A DNA stretch of 57,862 nt, taken from the NCBI GenBank assembly GCA_944391345.1, contig CALXTE010000011.1, positions 1 through 57,862 of the forward strand. Reading direction: 5' to 3'. The position numbers and the translations under genes were made by a program. This DNA is from an uncultured Alphaproteobacteria bacterium. GTDB taxonomy: Bacteria > Pseudomonadota > Alphaproteobacteria > RF32 > CAG-239. Positions within the stretch are counted from its first letter, which is position 1. Each line of letters starts with the position of its first letter. Positions 1 through 9,518 of the stretch are shown here, piece after piece. Under the pieces are notes generated by a model. That model ran no database searches, was not told where the DNA came from, and saw only the letters and a program-made list of their open reading frames with translations.

Positions 1-19
1 AACCTCTCAGCGCCCACCA
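1..19 (+). tRNA. tRNA 3' end (5' part outside the window)
   Basis: The first 19 bases read as the end of the T-loop (AAC), the 3' strand of the T-stem (CTCTC), the 3' acceptor strand AGCGCCC, discriminator A and an encoded CCA. A terminator follows at once. The anticodon lies outside the window, so the isotype cannot be given. The 5' acceptor strand should read GGGCGCT. Confidence 0.7.
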
Positions 20-26
20 ATCTTAG

Positions 27-50
27 GCCTCCTTTGCGGAGGCTTTTTTT
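27..50 (+). terminator. Rho-independent terminator of the partial tRNA
   Basis: GCCTCC and GGAGGC form a 6-bp stem around a five-base loop and are followed by seven T residues. It lies 8 bases after the CCA end of the tRNA. Confidence 0.75.
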
Positions 51-86
51 GTACTCGGGTTCGAACTTTTGGTCCTGAGCGTATTG

Positions 87-1598
87 TTATTTTGATGATG
101 GTGTTTTTTTACAGTTTGGTCGGAATGATAATTTTGCATTTTTATAGTTTATGGTGTTGCAGATACTTTCTTGAATCCCTGTAGCATATCTAAAATCAGC
201 ACCTTTTACATCAGCACCTTTTAAGATGGCATCTGAAAAGTTACTACATCTAAAGTCTGCATTTTGTAAATTTGCATTACTAAAATTAGAATTGCTAAAA
301 TTAACGTTAGAAGCTTTCAAATTTCTCAAATTACCGCCTATAAATCGTTTGTTAGTATATTTATCTATCGGCTCTTTTTTACAAGTACCATTCCATTCGC
401 TAAAAGAAATGTCCTCAAGAGATATATTACTTAAATGTGAATTTGAAAAATATATTGTTATAATAACAAGATATATGGGTAGAATGGAATTCATTTTTGT
501 TTTTTTAGGTAGAATGTGATATGATAAAATACTTATCATAACAATAGCTAAGCTTAACATCCAAACAGGTTTGTTCAACGATAATAAGTTTTTAATGTCT
601 GAGCCTATATTATTAACATCAATGAAAGTGGCTAGGGCGAATATTAGTAACATTGTGGTTATGGGATTTATATAGTTACCTGAGTGATTTATTTTGAAGA
701 TGAACAATATACCTAATATCATTTGCAATTTATCTTCACTCAAGTTTAAAAATGCAATATCAAAAAAGTATATATGTAATATCCTACTTAAAAATAGATA
801 CAAACAAATAAAGTCTAAAAATCTGAATAGTGCTATAGTGTGGTTAGTTATTTCATTGTAGTCTAATTTCAAAATATTTTCATTCATGTTTTTAGGTTTT
901 ATATTACTAATTGGAAGCAAACCATTAAAATCCAGTTGAAGTTCTGTTATCCATCTTAATAAAAAGTATTTACTTAAAACTGTTGAAATTTTTTCACCAT
1001 CTGGAAATATTACAGGTAAAGTTCGTATCATTGCCAAAATTTCAAGTGTTAAGGGGATTAAAAATTTATCTAAAGCAAATACAACGATGATTCCAAAACA
1101 TAAAAAGGTGGTATAAGACACAGTTCCTGTTAAATCAAAAAAAGGATTAGGTATATTAATTTTTGTTTCTAAGAAAAAATCAGAATATGAAGCACTTAGC
1201 GTAAATAAAATGTAATAAATACAGATAATACAATAAAGGAGGGATATTATTTTATATTTTGAACAATGGTCGTTTATGTATTCTATTTTTTGAGAATATG
1301 AAAAGGGCAGTTTTGTGCCATATAATCTTGAGATGCCAAAGGCGTTGATACTTAAGTATTTTGCATTAATAAAATTACATTTTTGAATAATTGAATTTTC
1401 GAATTTTGTATTAGCAAGGTCACAACCGGTAAAATCACAATTTTCAAATATGCAATTATATAAGTCCATATTTGTTAAACAATCTTTTGTAAAAGAGCAA
1501 TTTGCTAATTTCAGCTGTTTTCCATTATTTTGACCCGAAAGCCAATTTTTATGTATCTTATAGAGTTTTTCAAATTCTTTTTTATTAATTTTTTTCAT
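87..1598 (-). CDS. Membrane protein with N- and C-terminal pentapeptide repeats
   Basis: Pentapeptide-like repeats, of the form A(D/N)(L/F)xx, occupy about residues 35-80 and again 390-475. Between them lie several hydrophobic segments, roughly at 120-140, 160-185, 260-285, 315-330, 345-360 and 375-390. The protein therefore looks like a multi-pass membrane domain with a repeat block at each end. Pentapeptide repeats fold as a right-handed quadrilateral beta-helix; no enzymatic role can be read here. I chose the ATG at 1598; an in-frame TTG at 1613 is possible. The gene is much A/T-richer than the nuo genes and lies beside a tRNA 3' end, so it may be acquired. Function unknown. Confidence 0.8.
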   Translation of the reverse strand: MKKINKKEFEKLYKIHKNWLSGQNNGKQLKLANCSFTKDCLTNMDLYNCIFENCDFTGCDLANTKFENSIIQKCNFINAKYLSINAFGISRLYGTKLPFSYSQKIEYINDHCSKYKIISLLYCIICIYYILFTLSASYSDFFLETKINIPNPFFDLTGTVSYTTFLCFGIIVVFALDKFLIPLTLEILAMIRTLPVIFPDGEKISTVLSKYFLLRWITELQLDFNGLLPISNIKPKNMNENILKLDYNEITNHTIALFRFLDFICLYLFLSRILHIYFFDIAFLNLSEDKLQMILGILFIFKINHSGNYINPITTMLLIFALATFIDVNNIGSDIKNLLSLNKPVWMLSLAIVMISILSYHILPKKTKMNSILPIYLVIITIYFSNSHLSNISLEDISFSEWNGTCKKEPIDKYTNKRFIGGNLRNLKASNVNFSNSNFSNANLQNADFRCSNFSDAILKGADVKGADFRYATGIQESICNTINYKNAKLSFRPNCKKTPSSK

Positions 1599-1731
1599 AT
1601 TGCAATCTTTCAAAGTTTCTTCTGTTTTGGAAAATATTTTATCGGCGGCATAACAAGGTAGTGGACACTGAAATGTTGTATGCCTATTTTAGTGTTTTGT
1701 TCTTTATTTATTTAGTATAATATTTATAAAG

Positions 1732-2310
1732 CTATAAGGCATCATGAGTGATGACAAAGCTGATTAAGGCCAAGCCGAACAAAATCAAAAATCCGCTGAT
1801 GGCTATAACTGCATCTCTGACATAGGGCTTTTTTTGTGGCATGAGGCCTAAGCGTGAACGAGCGTTTTGGACACGAATCGCATTTATCAGCATTGTGGCA
1901 ATGACAAACCACCAGAAAAAGGCTCCGAGAATTTGGTTAATGCCGATTTTGTAAAAAATCCAAGCGGTAAAGGCTTTGTCGGCGCTAAAATATAGCAACA
2001 GCAATATCATGAATGGGCGCCAACCGCGAATACTTAAATAAAGTACCGGAAAAAGAATCGCCAACAGCTCAATAAAGGTATAGGCATCGGGCATTTCTTC
2101 TACGTGAAAAAATAAATTGGCAAACACCCCCAGTACCAGACTAAAGAAAAACAGCAAAACACCAAGGTAGCGATAGCTTTTATACCAAGAAATCGTGTCG
2201 TAGTTTCTGGCTCTGTTTTCAATATCTTCTTTGCCAGCAAAGAAAAAACGGAAAAATTTGTTTTGCCGCAAAGGGTGTTGATTGTTTTTTTCTGCGCTGT
2301 CTTTTGCCAT
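1732..2310 (-). CDS. Hypothetical multi-pass membrane protein
   Basis: The gene encodes about 192 residues. The N-terminal 45 are polar and charged, and about four to five hydrophobic segments follow. I recognise no family. The ATG at 2310 is preceded by an AAGGA ribosome-binding site at good spacing, which favours it over the ATG 15 bases upstream. It is transcribed away from nuoL. In other alphaproteobacteria the position upstream of nuoL is normally taken by nuoK, so this neighbour shows that the nuo cluster is broken here. It could be a small uncharacterised inner-membrane protein; nothing supports a more specific call. Confidence 0.7.
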   Translation of the reverse strand: MAKDSAEKNNQHPLRQNKFFRFFFAGKEDIENRARNYDTISWYKSYRYLGVLLFFFSLVLGVFANLFFHVEEMPDAYTFIELLAILFPVLYLSIRGWRPFMILLLLYFSADKAFTAWIFYKIGINQILGAFFWWFVIATMLINAIRVQNARSRLGLMPQKKPYVRDAVIAISGFLILFGLALISFVITHDAL

Positions 2311-2481
2311 TTCCGTTCCTTTCATTTGAGTGGGTAACCTTGGCTATTTTAGGGCGTTTTATCGGTAAATGGCAAGTGAAAAGTTTTTTTGGCTGTGAAT
2401 CTCGAGGTTAAAATACTTTAAATAACGCTTTTTTTTGATATATTGATGGTGGCAATGCTTTAATGAAATGAGTTTTTTTAT

Positions 2482-4152
2482 ATGTTTGCTCTTACAACGC
2501 TTAAAATTTTAACAGCCGGTTTGGCGGCACTTTTTTTTCAAAAAAACAGGTTGACGCGATCATGGGCTTTGGTTCTGTTTGCAGGTGTTGCAGCTATTTT
2601 GGCTTATGACTTTGGGCAGAATGATCCTTTTGAGGCCTCATTATGGTTTGTTCATTGGGTGAAAACGCCGGTGCTTAATCTTAACCTCGGGTTGAAAACA
2701 GGGGCTGAGTTTGCGCCTTTTATTCTTGGCGGTGTTGCGGTTTTATTGTTTTCTCTTTATTATAATATTTTTTATCCGTTGGAGAGAAACAGGCTTCGTG
2801 CCGGCGGGATGTATGTGCTGATTTTTGTTCTTTTGCTGTTTATGATATCGGCCGGAAACATTATGCAATTGTTTCTTTCTGTTTGTTTATTGGATATTTT
2901 GATCTTTGTGCTGTTGCCGGAGCTCTCTGCCAAGCGGTTGTTTTTGTCTTTTAATCTGGCGGCCGATGTCCTTTTATTTATTTTATTTTCCTTTGTGTGG
3001 GGGCAAGAAAACAGCTTGTATTTCAGTGCGCTGATTAAGTTTGCGCGGCATAGTTCTTATCCGTTATTGGCATTTATTTTATGGGCTGGCGCGGTGACGC
3101 TTAAATGTGGTTTGGTGTTATTTCATAATTCTATTTTGGAATTAAAAAACATTTCTTTTGTGCGGCAAAATTTTGTGGCGGCAATGGCGGTTTTTTTAGT
3201 CGGTCCGCTGTTATTGTTTAAAACTTATTCTTTGATGGGGTTGGTTCCTTACAGTGGTTTGGTCTTTCGAATTTGGGCAGCGGGGTCTTTGCTGTGGGCT
3301 TTGGTCGGAAGTGTTGTTTCAGATTCATTGAAGGCGCGAATCTTATACTATTATATGATGTTATCGGCGTTAATGGTGGTGTTGATAACCTTGGATAAAA
3401 ACGAGTTTTTGCAGATGTTGCTGCCATTAATCGGTGTGGGGTTGTTGATTTCTGCAATGATGATTTTGCCGTTGGTCGCTGCCGGAAATGAACCTTTGGT
3501 TTCTCATACCGGTGGGTTTGCGCGCGAAATGAAGCTGTCTTTGTTTTGTTCGTTGGCGGCATTTGTGGCTGAAGCCGTGTTGTTGCTCTCTTTTATAAAC
3601 GCGCAAAATCAATGGTGGTTGGCCGCTTTTGCTTTATGTCATTTTATTGCTTTTTCTCATTTTTTGGGGCAGGTTTATTTTGGCGATGTTATGGCTGATG
3701 AGCGCGTGTGGGCTATTGTGACAAATCCATCGTTATTTTATTTTATTCCTTTTTTAATCTTTGCGTCGATGTTGTTTACGTCTTATGAGGCGGCGCCGAT
3801 TTGGTTTGTTTTGAGTTTTAGCATGTTGCTCTTTTTTGCATGGCAGTGTCCTGTGAGGCGGCTTTCTCAAAGTGTTTTAACCAGCTCGGTACAAGAGGCT
3901 GAGCCGGTGCTGACTTTTTATAAAAAGATTTTTTTGACCCCGATTCAATTAATTGGTCGCATTTTATGGATTACGGTCGATTTTTTGTTTGTTGAGCGGG
4001 TGATGGTGGCTTTGCTGCGACGTATGATTTTTATTCTGATTCGGATGTCGATGTTTTTGCATCAGAATATGCGTGTGTGCGGTTGGTTCTTTTTGTTATT
4101 CGGGCTAAGCTATGCCGCACTGGTCTTCTTTTGGCAAAAGGGAGCTTTCTAA
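2482..4152 (+). CDS. nuoL: Diverged NuoL-like proton-channel subunit
   Basis: A very hydrophobic protein of 556 residues with about 14 membrane segments and a C-terminal stretch (about 470-555) resembling the end of NuoL with its long lateral helix. NuoL moves protons in the membrane arm of respiratory complex I. Position decides the call: it is first in an L-M-N-birA-rnj order typical of alphaproteobacteria. Family landmarks are eroded. A lysine remains in a segment resembling the TM7 region (LKCGLVLFH), but the glutamate expected in TM5, the EGPTPVSALIHAA-type broken helix and the later conserved histidine are not visible. It is shorter than the usual 610-640 residues. It could be another antiporter-type (Mrp-like) subunit. 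Confidence 0.7.
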   Translation: MFALTTLKILTAGLAALFFQKNRLTRSWALVLFAGVAAILAYDFGQNDPFEASLWFVHWVKTPVLNLNLGLKTGAEFAPFILGGVAVLLFSLYYNIFYPLERNRLRAGGMYVLIFVLLLFMISAGNIMQLFLSVCLLDILIFVLLPELSAKRLFLSFNLAADVLLFILFSFVWGQENSLYFSALIKFARHSSYPLLAFILWAGAVTLKCGLVLFHNSILELKNISFVRQNFVAAMAVFLVGPLLLFKTYSLMGLVPYSGLVFRIWAAGSLLWALVGSVVSDSLKARILYYYMMLSALMVVLITLDKNEFLQMLLPLIGVGLLISAMMILPLVAAGNEPLVSHTGGFAREMKLSLFCSLAAFVAEAVLLLSFINAQNQWWLAAFALCHFIAFSHFLGQVYFGDVMADERVWAIVTNPSLFYFIPFLIFASMLFTSYEAAPIWFVLSFSMLLFFAWQCPVRRLSQSVLTSSVQEAEPVLTFYKKIFLTPIQLIGRILWITVDFLFVERVMVALLRRMIFILIRMSMFLHQNMRVCGWFFLLFGLSYAALVFFWQKGAF

Positions 4153-5580
4153 ATGCCTCATATTCCTTATCTGTTGATTTTGATTTTGCTTCCGCTGTGC
4201 GGTATCTTTTTTGCCATGTGTTCTCAAGACAACGACAAGACAAAAGGGCGTAATGTGTTGAGCGTGGCGTTGCTGTCGGTTTTGGCAAATATTGCTTTTA
4301 TTATCGCGGCTTTTCTTAACGCGTCATCCGAATATGGAAAAATGCAGCTGAAAGAAACTTATTTGTGGTTAGAAAGCCCTAAAATCATGTTATCTTTCGG
4401 GGTTGACAGTTTTTCTTTGTTATTAATGTTGGGGGTTCACTTGGCATTGCTTATCGGCATTTGGGGCGTGCGAAATGATTATGTGCTGCAAAAATCGCGG
4501 ATGATTTTTACGTTGCTTTTTTTGAGTTTGATTAATGGATTTTTGGCAGCGTTGGACATTATTTCCTTCTTTATCTTTTTTGAGGCAATGCTTATTCCGT
4601 TGTTTATGCTTATCGGAATGTTTGGCGAAATTAAGCGGCAGGCGGGGCTGTTTCGCTTTATGTTGTATAATTTATGCGGCGTGCTTTTGTTGTTTGCGGC
4701 CATCATGGTATTGTATCACCATAATAAAGGAGCGTTGATGCTTAATCAAATCAGCGATATCAGAATGAGCCGCACAAAAGAAATCGTGGTTTGGTCATCA
4801 ATCTTTTTGGCATTTTTATCTCGTATTCCGATTTGGCCGTTCCACAGTTGGGTGTCGGCCGTTTCTTCCGGTATTAAAAATCCGTTGGTGTTTATTGTGG
4901 CAAACCTTATGCCTTTATCCGGCATTTACAGCTTTATTCGGTTTTGGCCGCAATCTATGCCGGATACGGTTGTGTTTGTGATGGCCGTGCTTGAGATCAT
5001 CAGTGTTATCAGTATGCTTTTTATTGCACTTATCGGATTGATTAACAAAGATATTCAATATAAGATTTTTTCGTTTATGACGGTTTATTATATCTTTTTC
5101 TTATTAGGGAGTTTTTTGCCAACAGACCAAATTTTGCTTAATGTCGGATTTTCGTTGTTTGCATTTATGATTATTTTTGCGGCGATTGAGGTGTTGGTTT
5201 CGTTTCAAGAAGACGAGCGGGAAGAGAAAAATCTATCGGCAGAAGGTATCTTGTATAAAATGCCGCGTGCTTCGGCTGTCTTTACGTTTATGGTGTTTGC
5301 GGGGTTAGGCTTGCCGTTGTCGGCAATGTTTATTAATAATTTTGTGATTGTTTCCGGTTTGTTGGTTTATAATTTCAGCACGGCGGTGGTGGCTCTATTG
5401 GCGCTTATTTTTGTGGCATCGGCTTTGTTGAAGGAGCTTTTTGTGCGGCGTGCAAAAGTGGAAACGGTTAGTGATAATCTGCCGGAAGATATTTCTAAGC
5501 TGGATGCTTGTTTTATGTGGATGGTTGCGATTGTGTTATTAATGTCTTTGTCTGATCCGCTATGGTTTATGAGAGGGTGA
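4153..5580 (+). CDS. nuoM: Diverged NuoM-like proton-channel subunit
   Basis: This 475-residue polytopic membrane protein starts directly after the nuoL stop. It keeps the TM5 signature FFEAMLIPLFMLIGMFG, including the glutamate essential in NuoM. The TM7 motif, usually KLPLVPFHTWLPDAH, reads SRIPIWPFHSWVSAV, so the key lysine is replaced by arginine, and the following EAPTAGSVILA-type broken helix is lost. NuoM is an antiporter-like subunit of the complex I membrane arm. The conserved glutamate and PFHSW make it the most recognisable of the three. Whether it still pumps protons is open. Confidence 0.85.
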   Translation: MPHIPYLLILILLPLCGIFFAMCSQDNDKTKGRNVLSVALLSVLANIAFIIAAFLNASSEYGKMQLKETYLWLESPKIMLSFGVDSFSLLLMLGVHLALLIGIWGVRNDYVLQKSRMIFTLLFLSLINGFLAALDIISFFIFFEAMLIPLFMLIGMFGEIKRQAGLFRFMLYNLCGVLLLFAAIMVLYHHNKGALMLNQISDIRMSRTKEIVVWSSIFLAFLSRIPIWPFHSWVSAVSSGIKNPLVFIVANLMPLSGIYSFIRFWPQSMPDTVVFVMAVLEIISVISMLFIALIGLINKDIQYKIFSFMTVYYIFFLLGSFLPTDQILLNVGFSLFAFMIIFAAIEVLVSFQEDEREEKNLSAEGILYKMPRASAVFTFMVFAGLGLPLSAMFINNFVIVSGLLVYNFSTAVVALLALIFVASALLKELFVRRAKVETVSDNLPEDISKLDACFMWMVAIVLLMSLSDPLWFMRG

Positions 5581-5581
5581 T

Positions 5582-7000
5582 ATGAATTGGTTTGCACTGC
5601 TTCCTGAGATTTTTATTTTGCTGACTTTGGCGGTGTTGGTTTTGGTGCGGCTTTTTCGTGACAGAGCTACGCCCAAGACTTTTTATACGCTTTCAAAATA
5701 TGGCATTTTAGCGGCTTTTGTGGCAACGCTTGTCTTTTATGACCAAAGTTTTTGGAGCGGTGTGTACGAAAACTCTTTGCATAGCACTTTATTTAAGGTT
5801 TTTATTTATCTATTTGCTGCGGTTACGATGTTCTTGTCGGCCAAATATTTTTTGAGCAAAGATTATTCAAGCTTTAGGTTTTATTCTTTGATATTATGTT
5901 CGATTTTGTTTTTAACGGCGGGGTTATCTGCGCAGGATATCCGATTGTGCGCCGCTGTGTTAGAACTTGGGTTTTTGCTTAATTTTTATTTGATACGTTG
6001 CAGTGGAAATGATGATGAAACTTATCCGGTCAGTATTAATTTTATGATTTATGCATTGATATGGGCAGTTTTTGTGCTATGGGGCGTTTGGAATTTGACT
6101 CAGATTGTCGGAAGCGGTCGTTTTTCAGATATTGCTCTTTATTATAAAAATAATTCGCTTTCGTGGCAGTTGTATTTTTACGGTGCCTTTTTGTTGTTGG
6201 CGCTGCTTTATAAGCTGGGGGTGGCTCCTTTTCATTTTTGGACGGCAGATGTGTTTGGGGCGGCGATTTTGCCGGTTGGCAGTTATTTGATGATTGTTCC
6301 CGTATTTGCTTATTATGCCGTATTTATTCAGTTAGCGGCAGAGGCATTGACGGTTCCGTTTGAACTGTTGAAGCCGGCGCTTTATGCTTTTGCTCTTATT
6401 TCTATTTTTATTGGGGCAATCGGGGCGAACGGTGAAATAAATTTGCGGCGGATTATGGCTTATTCTCGCATATTTGTCTTAGGCATTGTCTTGGTTTTGT
6501 TACTGGTGTTTAATCAGGAGAGTATTTTTAGCAGTTTTATTTATTTGCTGGTCAGCATGTTGGCTTTGGGCGGTGTTTTTGCTGCATTTTATGCTCTTAA
6601 AAGTAAGGGCGATTATTTGCGGCGGCTGAATGAGCTTTCCGGTTTGGCCGAAAGCAAGCCTTTTATTGCCGCAGTTATGCTGATATTTATGGTGTCTTTA
6701 TTAGGGTTTCCGCCGTTGTTGGGCTTTTTGGGCATGATTTCCGTTATGAATCATTTTGTGGCTTATCAAGATTATGTTTTGATTGTTGCAGTGATGATTG
6801 GCATTGTGGTTTTGGCGGCGGCTTATTTGCGTGTGATTAAGACTTTTTATTTTGATATGAAACGTTCTAATTTTGATCGTGCGGATACGGGGATTTATTT
6901 TATTTTGCTATTTATTTTGCTCATTGTGCTTGTTTTGGTGCTGAATCCGAAATATTTTATGAATGACATTGAGCTGGCTTTACGAGGAATTATTGCATGA
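5582..7000 (+). CDS. nuoN: Diverged NuoN-like proton-channel subunit
   Basis: A 472-residue polytopic protein that starts one base after the nuoM stop. The motif YKLGVAPFHFWTADVF (about residues 210-225) matches the NuoN signature FKLxxxPFHFWxPDVY and keeps its lysine. NLRRIMAYS at about 288-296 matches the conserved (N/D)xKRxxAYS segment. The usual EGAPTPV that follows FHFW is replaced by GAAILPV. NuoN is the third antiporter-like subunit of complex I. The last four bases overlap birA, so the genes are probably one transcript. Confidence 0.85.
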   Translation: MNWFALLPEIFILLTLAVLVLVRLFRDRATPKTFYTLSKYGILAAFVATLVFYDQSFWSGVYENSLHSTLFKVFIYLFAAVTMFLSAKYFLSKDYSSFRFYSLILCSILFLTAGLSAQDIRLCAAVLELGFLLNFYLIRCSGNDDETYPVSINFMIYALIWAVFVLWGVWNLTQIVGSGRFSDIALYYKNNSLSWQLYFYGAFLLLALLYKLGVAPFHFWTADVFGAAILPVGSYLMIVPVFAYYAVFIQLAAEALTVPFELLKPALYAFALISIFIGAIGANGEINLRRIMAYSRIFVLGIVLVLLLVFNQESIFSSFIYLLVSMLALGGVFAAFYALKSKGDYLRRLNELSGLAESKPFIAAVMLIFMVSLLGFPPLLGFLGMISVMNHFVAYQDYVLIVAVMIGIVVLAAAYLRVIKTFYFDMKRSNFDRADTGIYFILLFILLIVLVLVLNPKYFMNDIELALRGIIA

Positions 7001-7731
7001 AGATCGTCGAAGATTGGATTTGGCAGGAATTTGATGAATTAGACAGTACCAATAATCAGGCATTGGCGTGGAGCAAAGTCGCGGTCAGCGGCCAGCGTTG
7101 TGTGATTACGGCTAAAAAGCAAACGTCTGGGCGCGGGCGGCGCGGACGCCAGTGGATCGGACTCGAGGGAAATTTGTTTATGTCGCTGGTTTTTGAGGCG
7201 GCGCCTTGTGATTTGAGCAAGTTTGTTTTTATTTCTTCTCTTTCTTTATTAAATACCATAAATCAAGTTAAGAAAGGCAAGGCTATCGAGGTGCAGCTTA
7301 AATGGCCGAATGATGTTTTGCTGAATGGCGCTAAGGTTTCAGGAATCTTGTTGGAAAAAGGCGAAGGAGATTTTTTGATTTCAGGTATCGGTGTCAATAT
7401 TGCTTATGCGCCTGAGGCTAAAGATTTGATTTATCCGGCGACGGCGCTTTCTGCCGTGGGAATAAAAACTGACTGCCATGCGTTTTTGAAAGAATTTTTG
7501 TGCCAATGGAACAAGTTGTTAGATCTATGGCATAATCAGGGATTTCAGGCCGTTCTTGACATTTGGCTCAAAAGTGCTAAATCTTTGGGCGAGGAAATTG
7601 TTGTGAAAAATGAAAATAAAACCATAAAAGGCAAGTTTGTCGGCGTTGACGAGAATGGGGCATTGCTCTTGTTGCAAGGAGAAAATGTCATAAAGATTTT
7701 GGCCGGTGATGTCTTTTTTAATGAGGAATGA
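6997..7731 (+). CDS. birA: Biotin--[acetyl-CoA-carboxylase] ligase
   Basis: BirA activates biotin with ATP and transfers it to the biotin carboxyl carrier protein. The 244-residue protein has the biotinyl-5'-AMP loop GRGRRGR (about 45-51), the motif LKWPNDV and KVSGILLE, and a C-terminal SH3-like part. There is no N-terminal helix-turn-helix, so it is the monofunctional class and not a repressor. The start overlaps the nuoN stop as ATGA. In alphaproteobacteria birA usually follows nuoN and precedes rnj, sometimes with coaX between them; coaX is absent here. Confidence 0.95.
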   Translation: MKIVEDWIWQEFDELDSTNNQALAWSKVAVSGQRCVITAKKQTSGRGRRGRQWIGLEGNLFMSLVFEAAPCDLSKFVFISSLSLLNTINQVKKGKAIEVQLKWPNDVLLNGAKVSGILLEKGEGDFLISGIGVNIAYAPEAKDLIYPATALSAVGIKTDCHAFLKEFLCQWNKLLDLWHNQGFQAVLDIWLKSAKSLGEEIVVKNENKTIKGKFVGVDENGALLLLQGENVIKILAGDVFFNEE

Positions 7732-7732
7732 T

Positions 7733-9457
7733 ATGTCTATTTTAGATAATGACGGATTGTATTTTTTGCCGCTTGGTGGATCTGATTGCATCGGAATGAA
7801 TATGTATGCCTATGCCGTGAACGGAAAAATTATTGTGGTGGATTGCGGCTATGCTTTTTTGAATGATGACTATCCGGGGATGGATTTGTCTTTTGCGGAC
7901 CCGTCTTTTTTGGAGAATTATGCCGATCGGATAGAAGGACTGTTTATTACCCATGCTCATGAAGACCATTTTGGCGCAATTGCTCAAGTTTGGCCAAAGC
8001 TGAAGTGTCCGGTGTATGCCATGCGCTTTACGGCCGGCCTTATTCGCGAAAGACTAAAAGAGTATCATTTGGACAGTGAAGTGACGCTGACAGAGGTTAA
8101 TGATAATCCGTTGATTCATTTTGATGATTTTGATGTGCGTTTTGTTCCGGTAACACACTCCGTCCCCGAAACTTGTGCCTTAGTCATCAAAACCGCAAAA
8201 GGAACGGTTGTTCATGCCACAGACTGGCGTTTTGATGATGATAAAACCGAGATGATTAAGACTGATTATCCTGAGCTGACAAAAGCCGCTGATGAAGGTG
8301 TGGATATTTTGGTGTGCGATTCAACCAATGTTTTGGTGGACAAGCCCCAATACAGTGAGTTTGATGTGCGCCAAAGTTTGCTTAATTTGGTGCCGCTTTA
8401 TAAAAACGGGCTTATCGCCACTTGTTTTGCCTCAAATCTTATGCGTTTGGAGAGTTTGGTTTTGGCAGCGGAAAAAGCCGGAAGAACACCGATTTTGGTT
8501 GGGCGCACTTTGATTAAAAATATGAAAATTGCTAAAGAATGCGGCTTTTTTCAAAACTTGCCGAATGTTTATGATGTTAAAGATGCAAAAGATATTCCGG
8601 CGGATAAAGCGATGTATATTTGTACCGGATCTCAGGGAAATTATCGCAGTGCGCTGAGCTCAATCGTTAAGGGAGAGCATAAAGATGTTAAACTTTCTAA
8701 AGGCGACGCGATTATTTTTTCTTCAAAAATTATTCCGGGGAATGAAGATAAAATTGAGCGTATGCAGGAAAATTTGATGGAGCAGGGGGTTGAGGTTATT
8801 CGCGAAGAAGAATTTTTGGTTCATACCTCCGGTCATGCCAATCGCTCTGATTTGAAAAAAATGTATGAGCTGCTTAAACCAAAAGTTGTTATGCCGGTGC
8901 ATGGTGATAAGCGTTTTGTTCGTGAGCATCAGCGTTTTGCCTATGCTTTGGGGATTAAGCAAGTGGAATTGTCGCGTGACGGCGATTTATTCTGTTACAA
9001 AGACGGAAAGATGACTTGGTTGGAAAATATTCCGGTTGATGTTTTAGCCGTTGACCGCAAGCAAGTTGTTTCTCTTTCTTCGCAAGTGGTGCGGAATCGC
9101 AAGCGGATTGCCTATAATTGCAGCGTTTTTATTTCCGTGGTGTTTGACCGCAAGTGGAATCTTAAAGATTTGCAGATATCGTCGATTGATATTCTTGATG
9201 AGCCGGCTTTTAAGCTTTTGGCTGAAGAGATTAAAAAAGATATGGAAGAGCAAATTCCTAAGGCAGTGGCAGATTATAATTATCGCGAGCAGGCCATTGC
9301 CGATTTTATCCGAAGTCGTATTCGTCGAAAAATTTATAATGCGACGGATATTAAGCCGGTTACGTTCTTTCATATGTATGTTATGGGGCGGCAATCTGTC
9401 GGTGAGGTGGAAAAGTCGGAAGAAGGTGACAGCATCCAAGTCTTGGCCGATAATTAA
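7733..9457 (+). CDS. rnj: Ribonuclease J family metallo-beta-lactamase nuclease
   Basis: RNase J is an RNA-processing nuclease with 5'-3' exonuclease and endonuclease activity. The 574-residue protein starts with the LPLGG...GMNMY segment of the family and has the metal-binding HAHEDHFGA motif (His74, His76, Asp78, His79), then beta-CASP and C-terminal domains. Later landmarks are HATDWRF, CTGSQGN and HTSGHA. The ATG at 7733 has GAGGA five bases upstream and follows the birA stop by one base, which decides the start over longer in-frame options. It is the last gene of the nuoLMN-birA-rnj run. Confidence 0.93.
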   Translation: MSILDNDGLYFLPLGGSDCIGMNMYAYAVNGKIIVVDCGYAFLNDDYPGMDLSFADPSFLENYADRIEGLFITHAHEDHFGAIAQVWPKLKCPVYAMRFTAGLIRERLKEYHLDSEVTLTEVNDNPLIHFDDFDVRFVPVTHSVPETCALVIKTAKGTVVHATDWRFDDDKTEMIKTDYPELTKAADEGVDILVCDSTNVLVDKPQYSEFDVRQSLLNLVPLYKNGLIATCFASNLMRLESLVLAAEKAGRTPILVGRTLIKNMKIAKECGFFQNLPNVYDVKDAKDIPADKAMYICTGSQGNYRSALSSIVKGEHKDVKLSKGDAIIFSSKIIPGNEDKIERMQENLMEQGVEVIREEEFLVHTSGHANRSDLKKMYELLKPKVVMPVHGDKRFVREHQRFAYALGIKQVELSRDGDLFCYKDGKMTWLENIPVDVLAVDRKQVVSLSSQVVRNRKRIAYNCSVFISVVFDRKWNLKDLQISSIDILDEPAFKLLAEEIKKDMEEQIPKAVADYNYREQAIADFIRSRIRRKIYNATDIKPVTFFHMYVMGRQSVGEVEKSEEGDSIQVLADN

Positions 9458-9465
9458 CTTTTTTG

Positions 9466-9493
9466 TTGATTCTGAAAATAATTGAACTATACT
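9466..9493 (+). promoter_or_regulatory. Sigma70-like promoter for the gene at 9519
   Basis: TTGATT and TATACT are separated by 16 bases, just after the rnj stop and about 25 bases upstream of the next start codon. Confidence 0.5.
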
Positions 9494-9518
9494 CCTAAAC
9501 CTATGTGATTATTATTTT

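Noticed and set aside
51-80. GGGTTCGAAC after the tRNA terminator, like a T-arm
   Set aside because: Ten bases are too few to call a second tRNA or an attachment repeat, and the rest of a cloverleaf is missing.
3218-4288. Several minus-strand open frames inside nuoL and nuoM
   Set aside because: They are antisense shadows of long, clearly coding plus-strand genes and have no ribosome-binding sites or family features.
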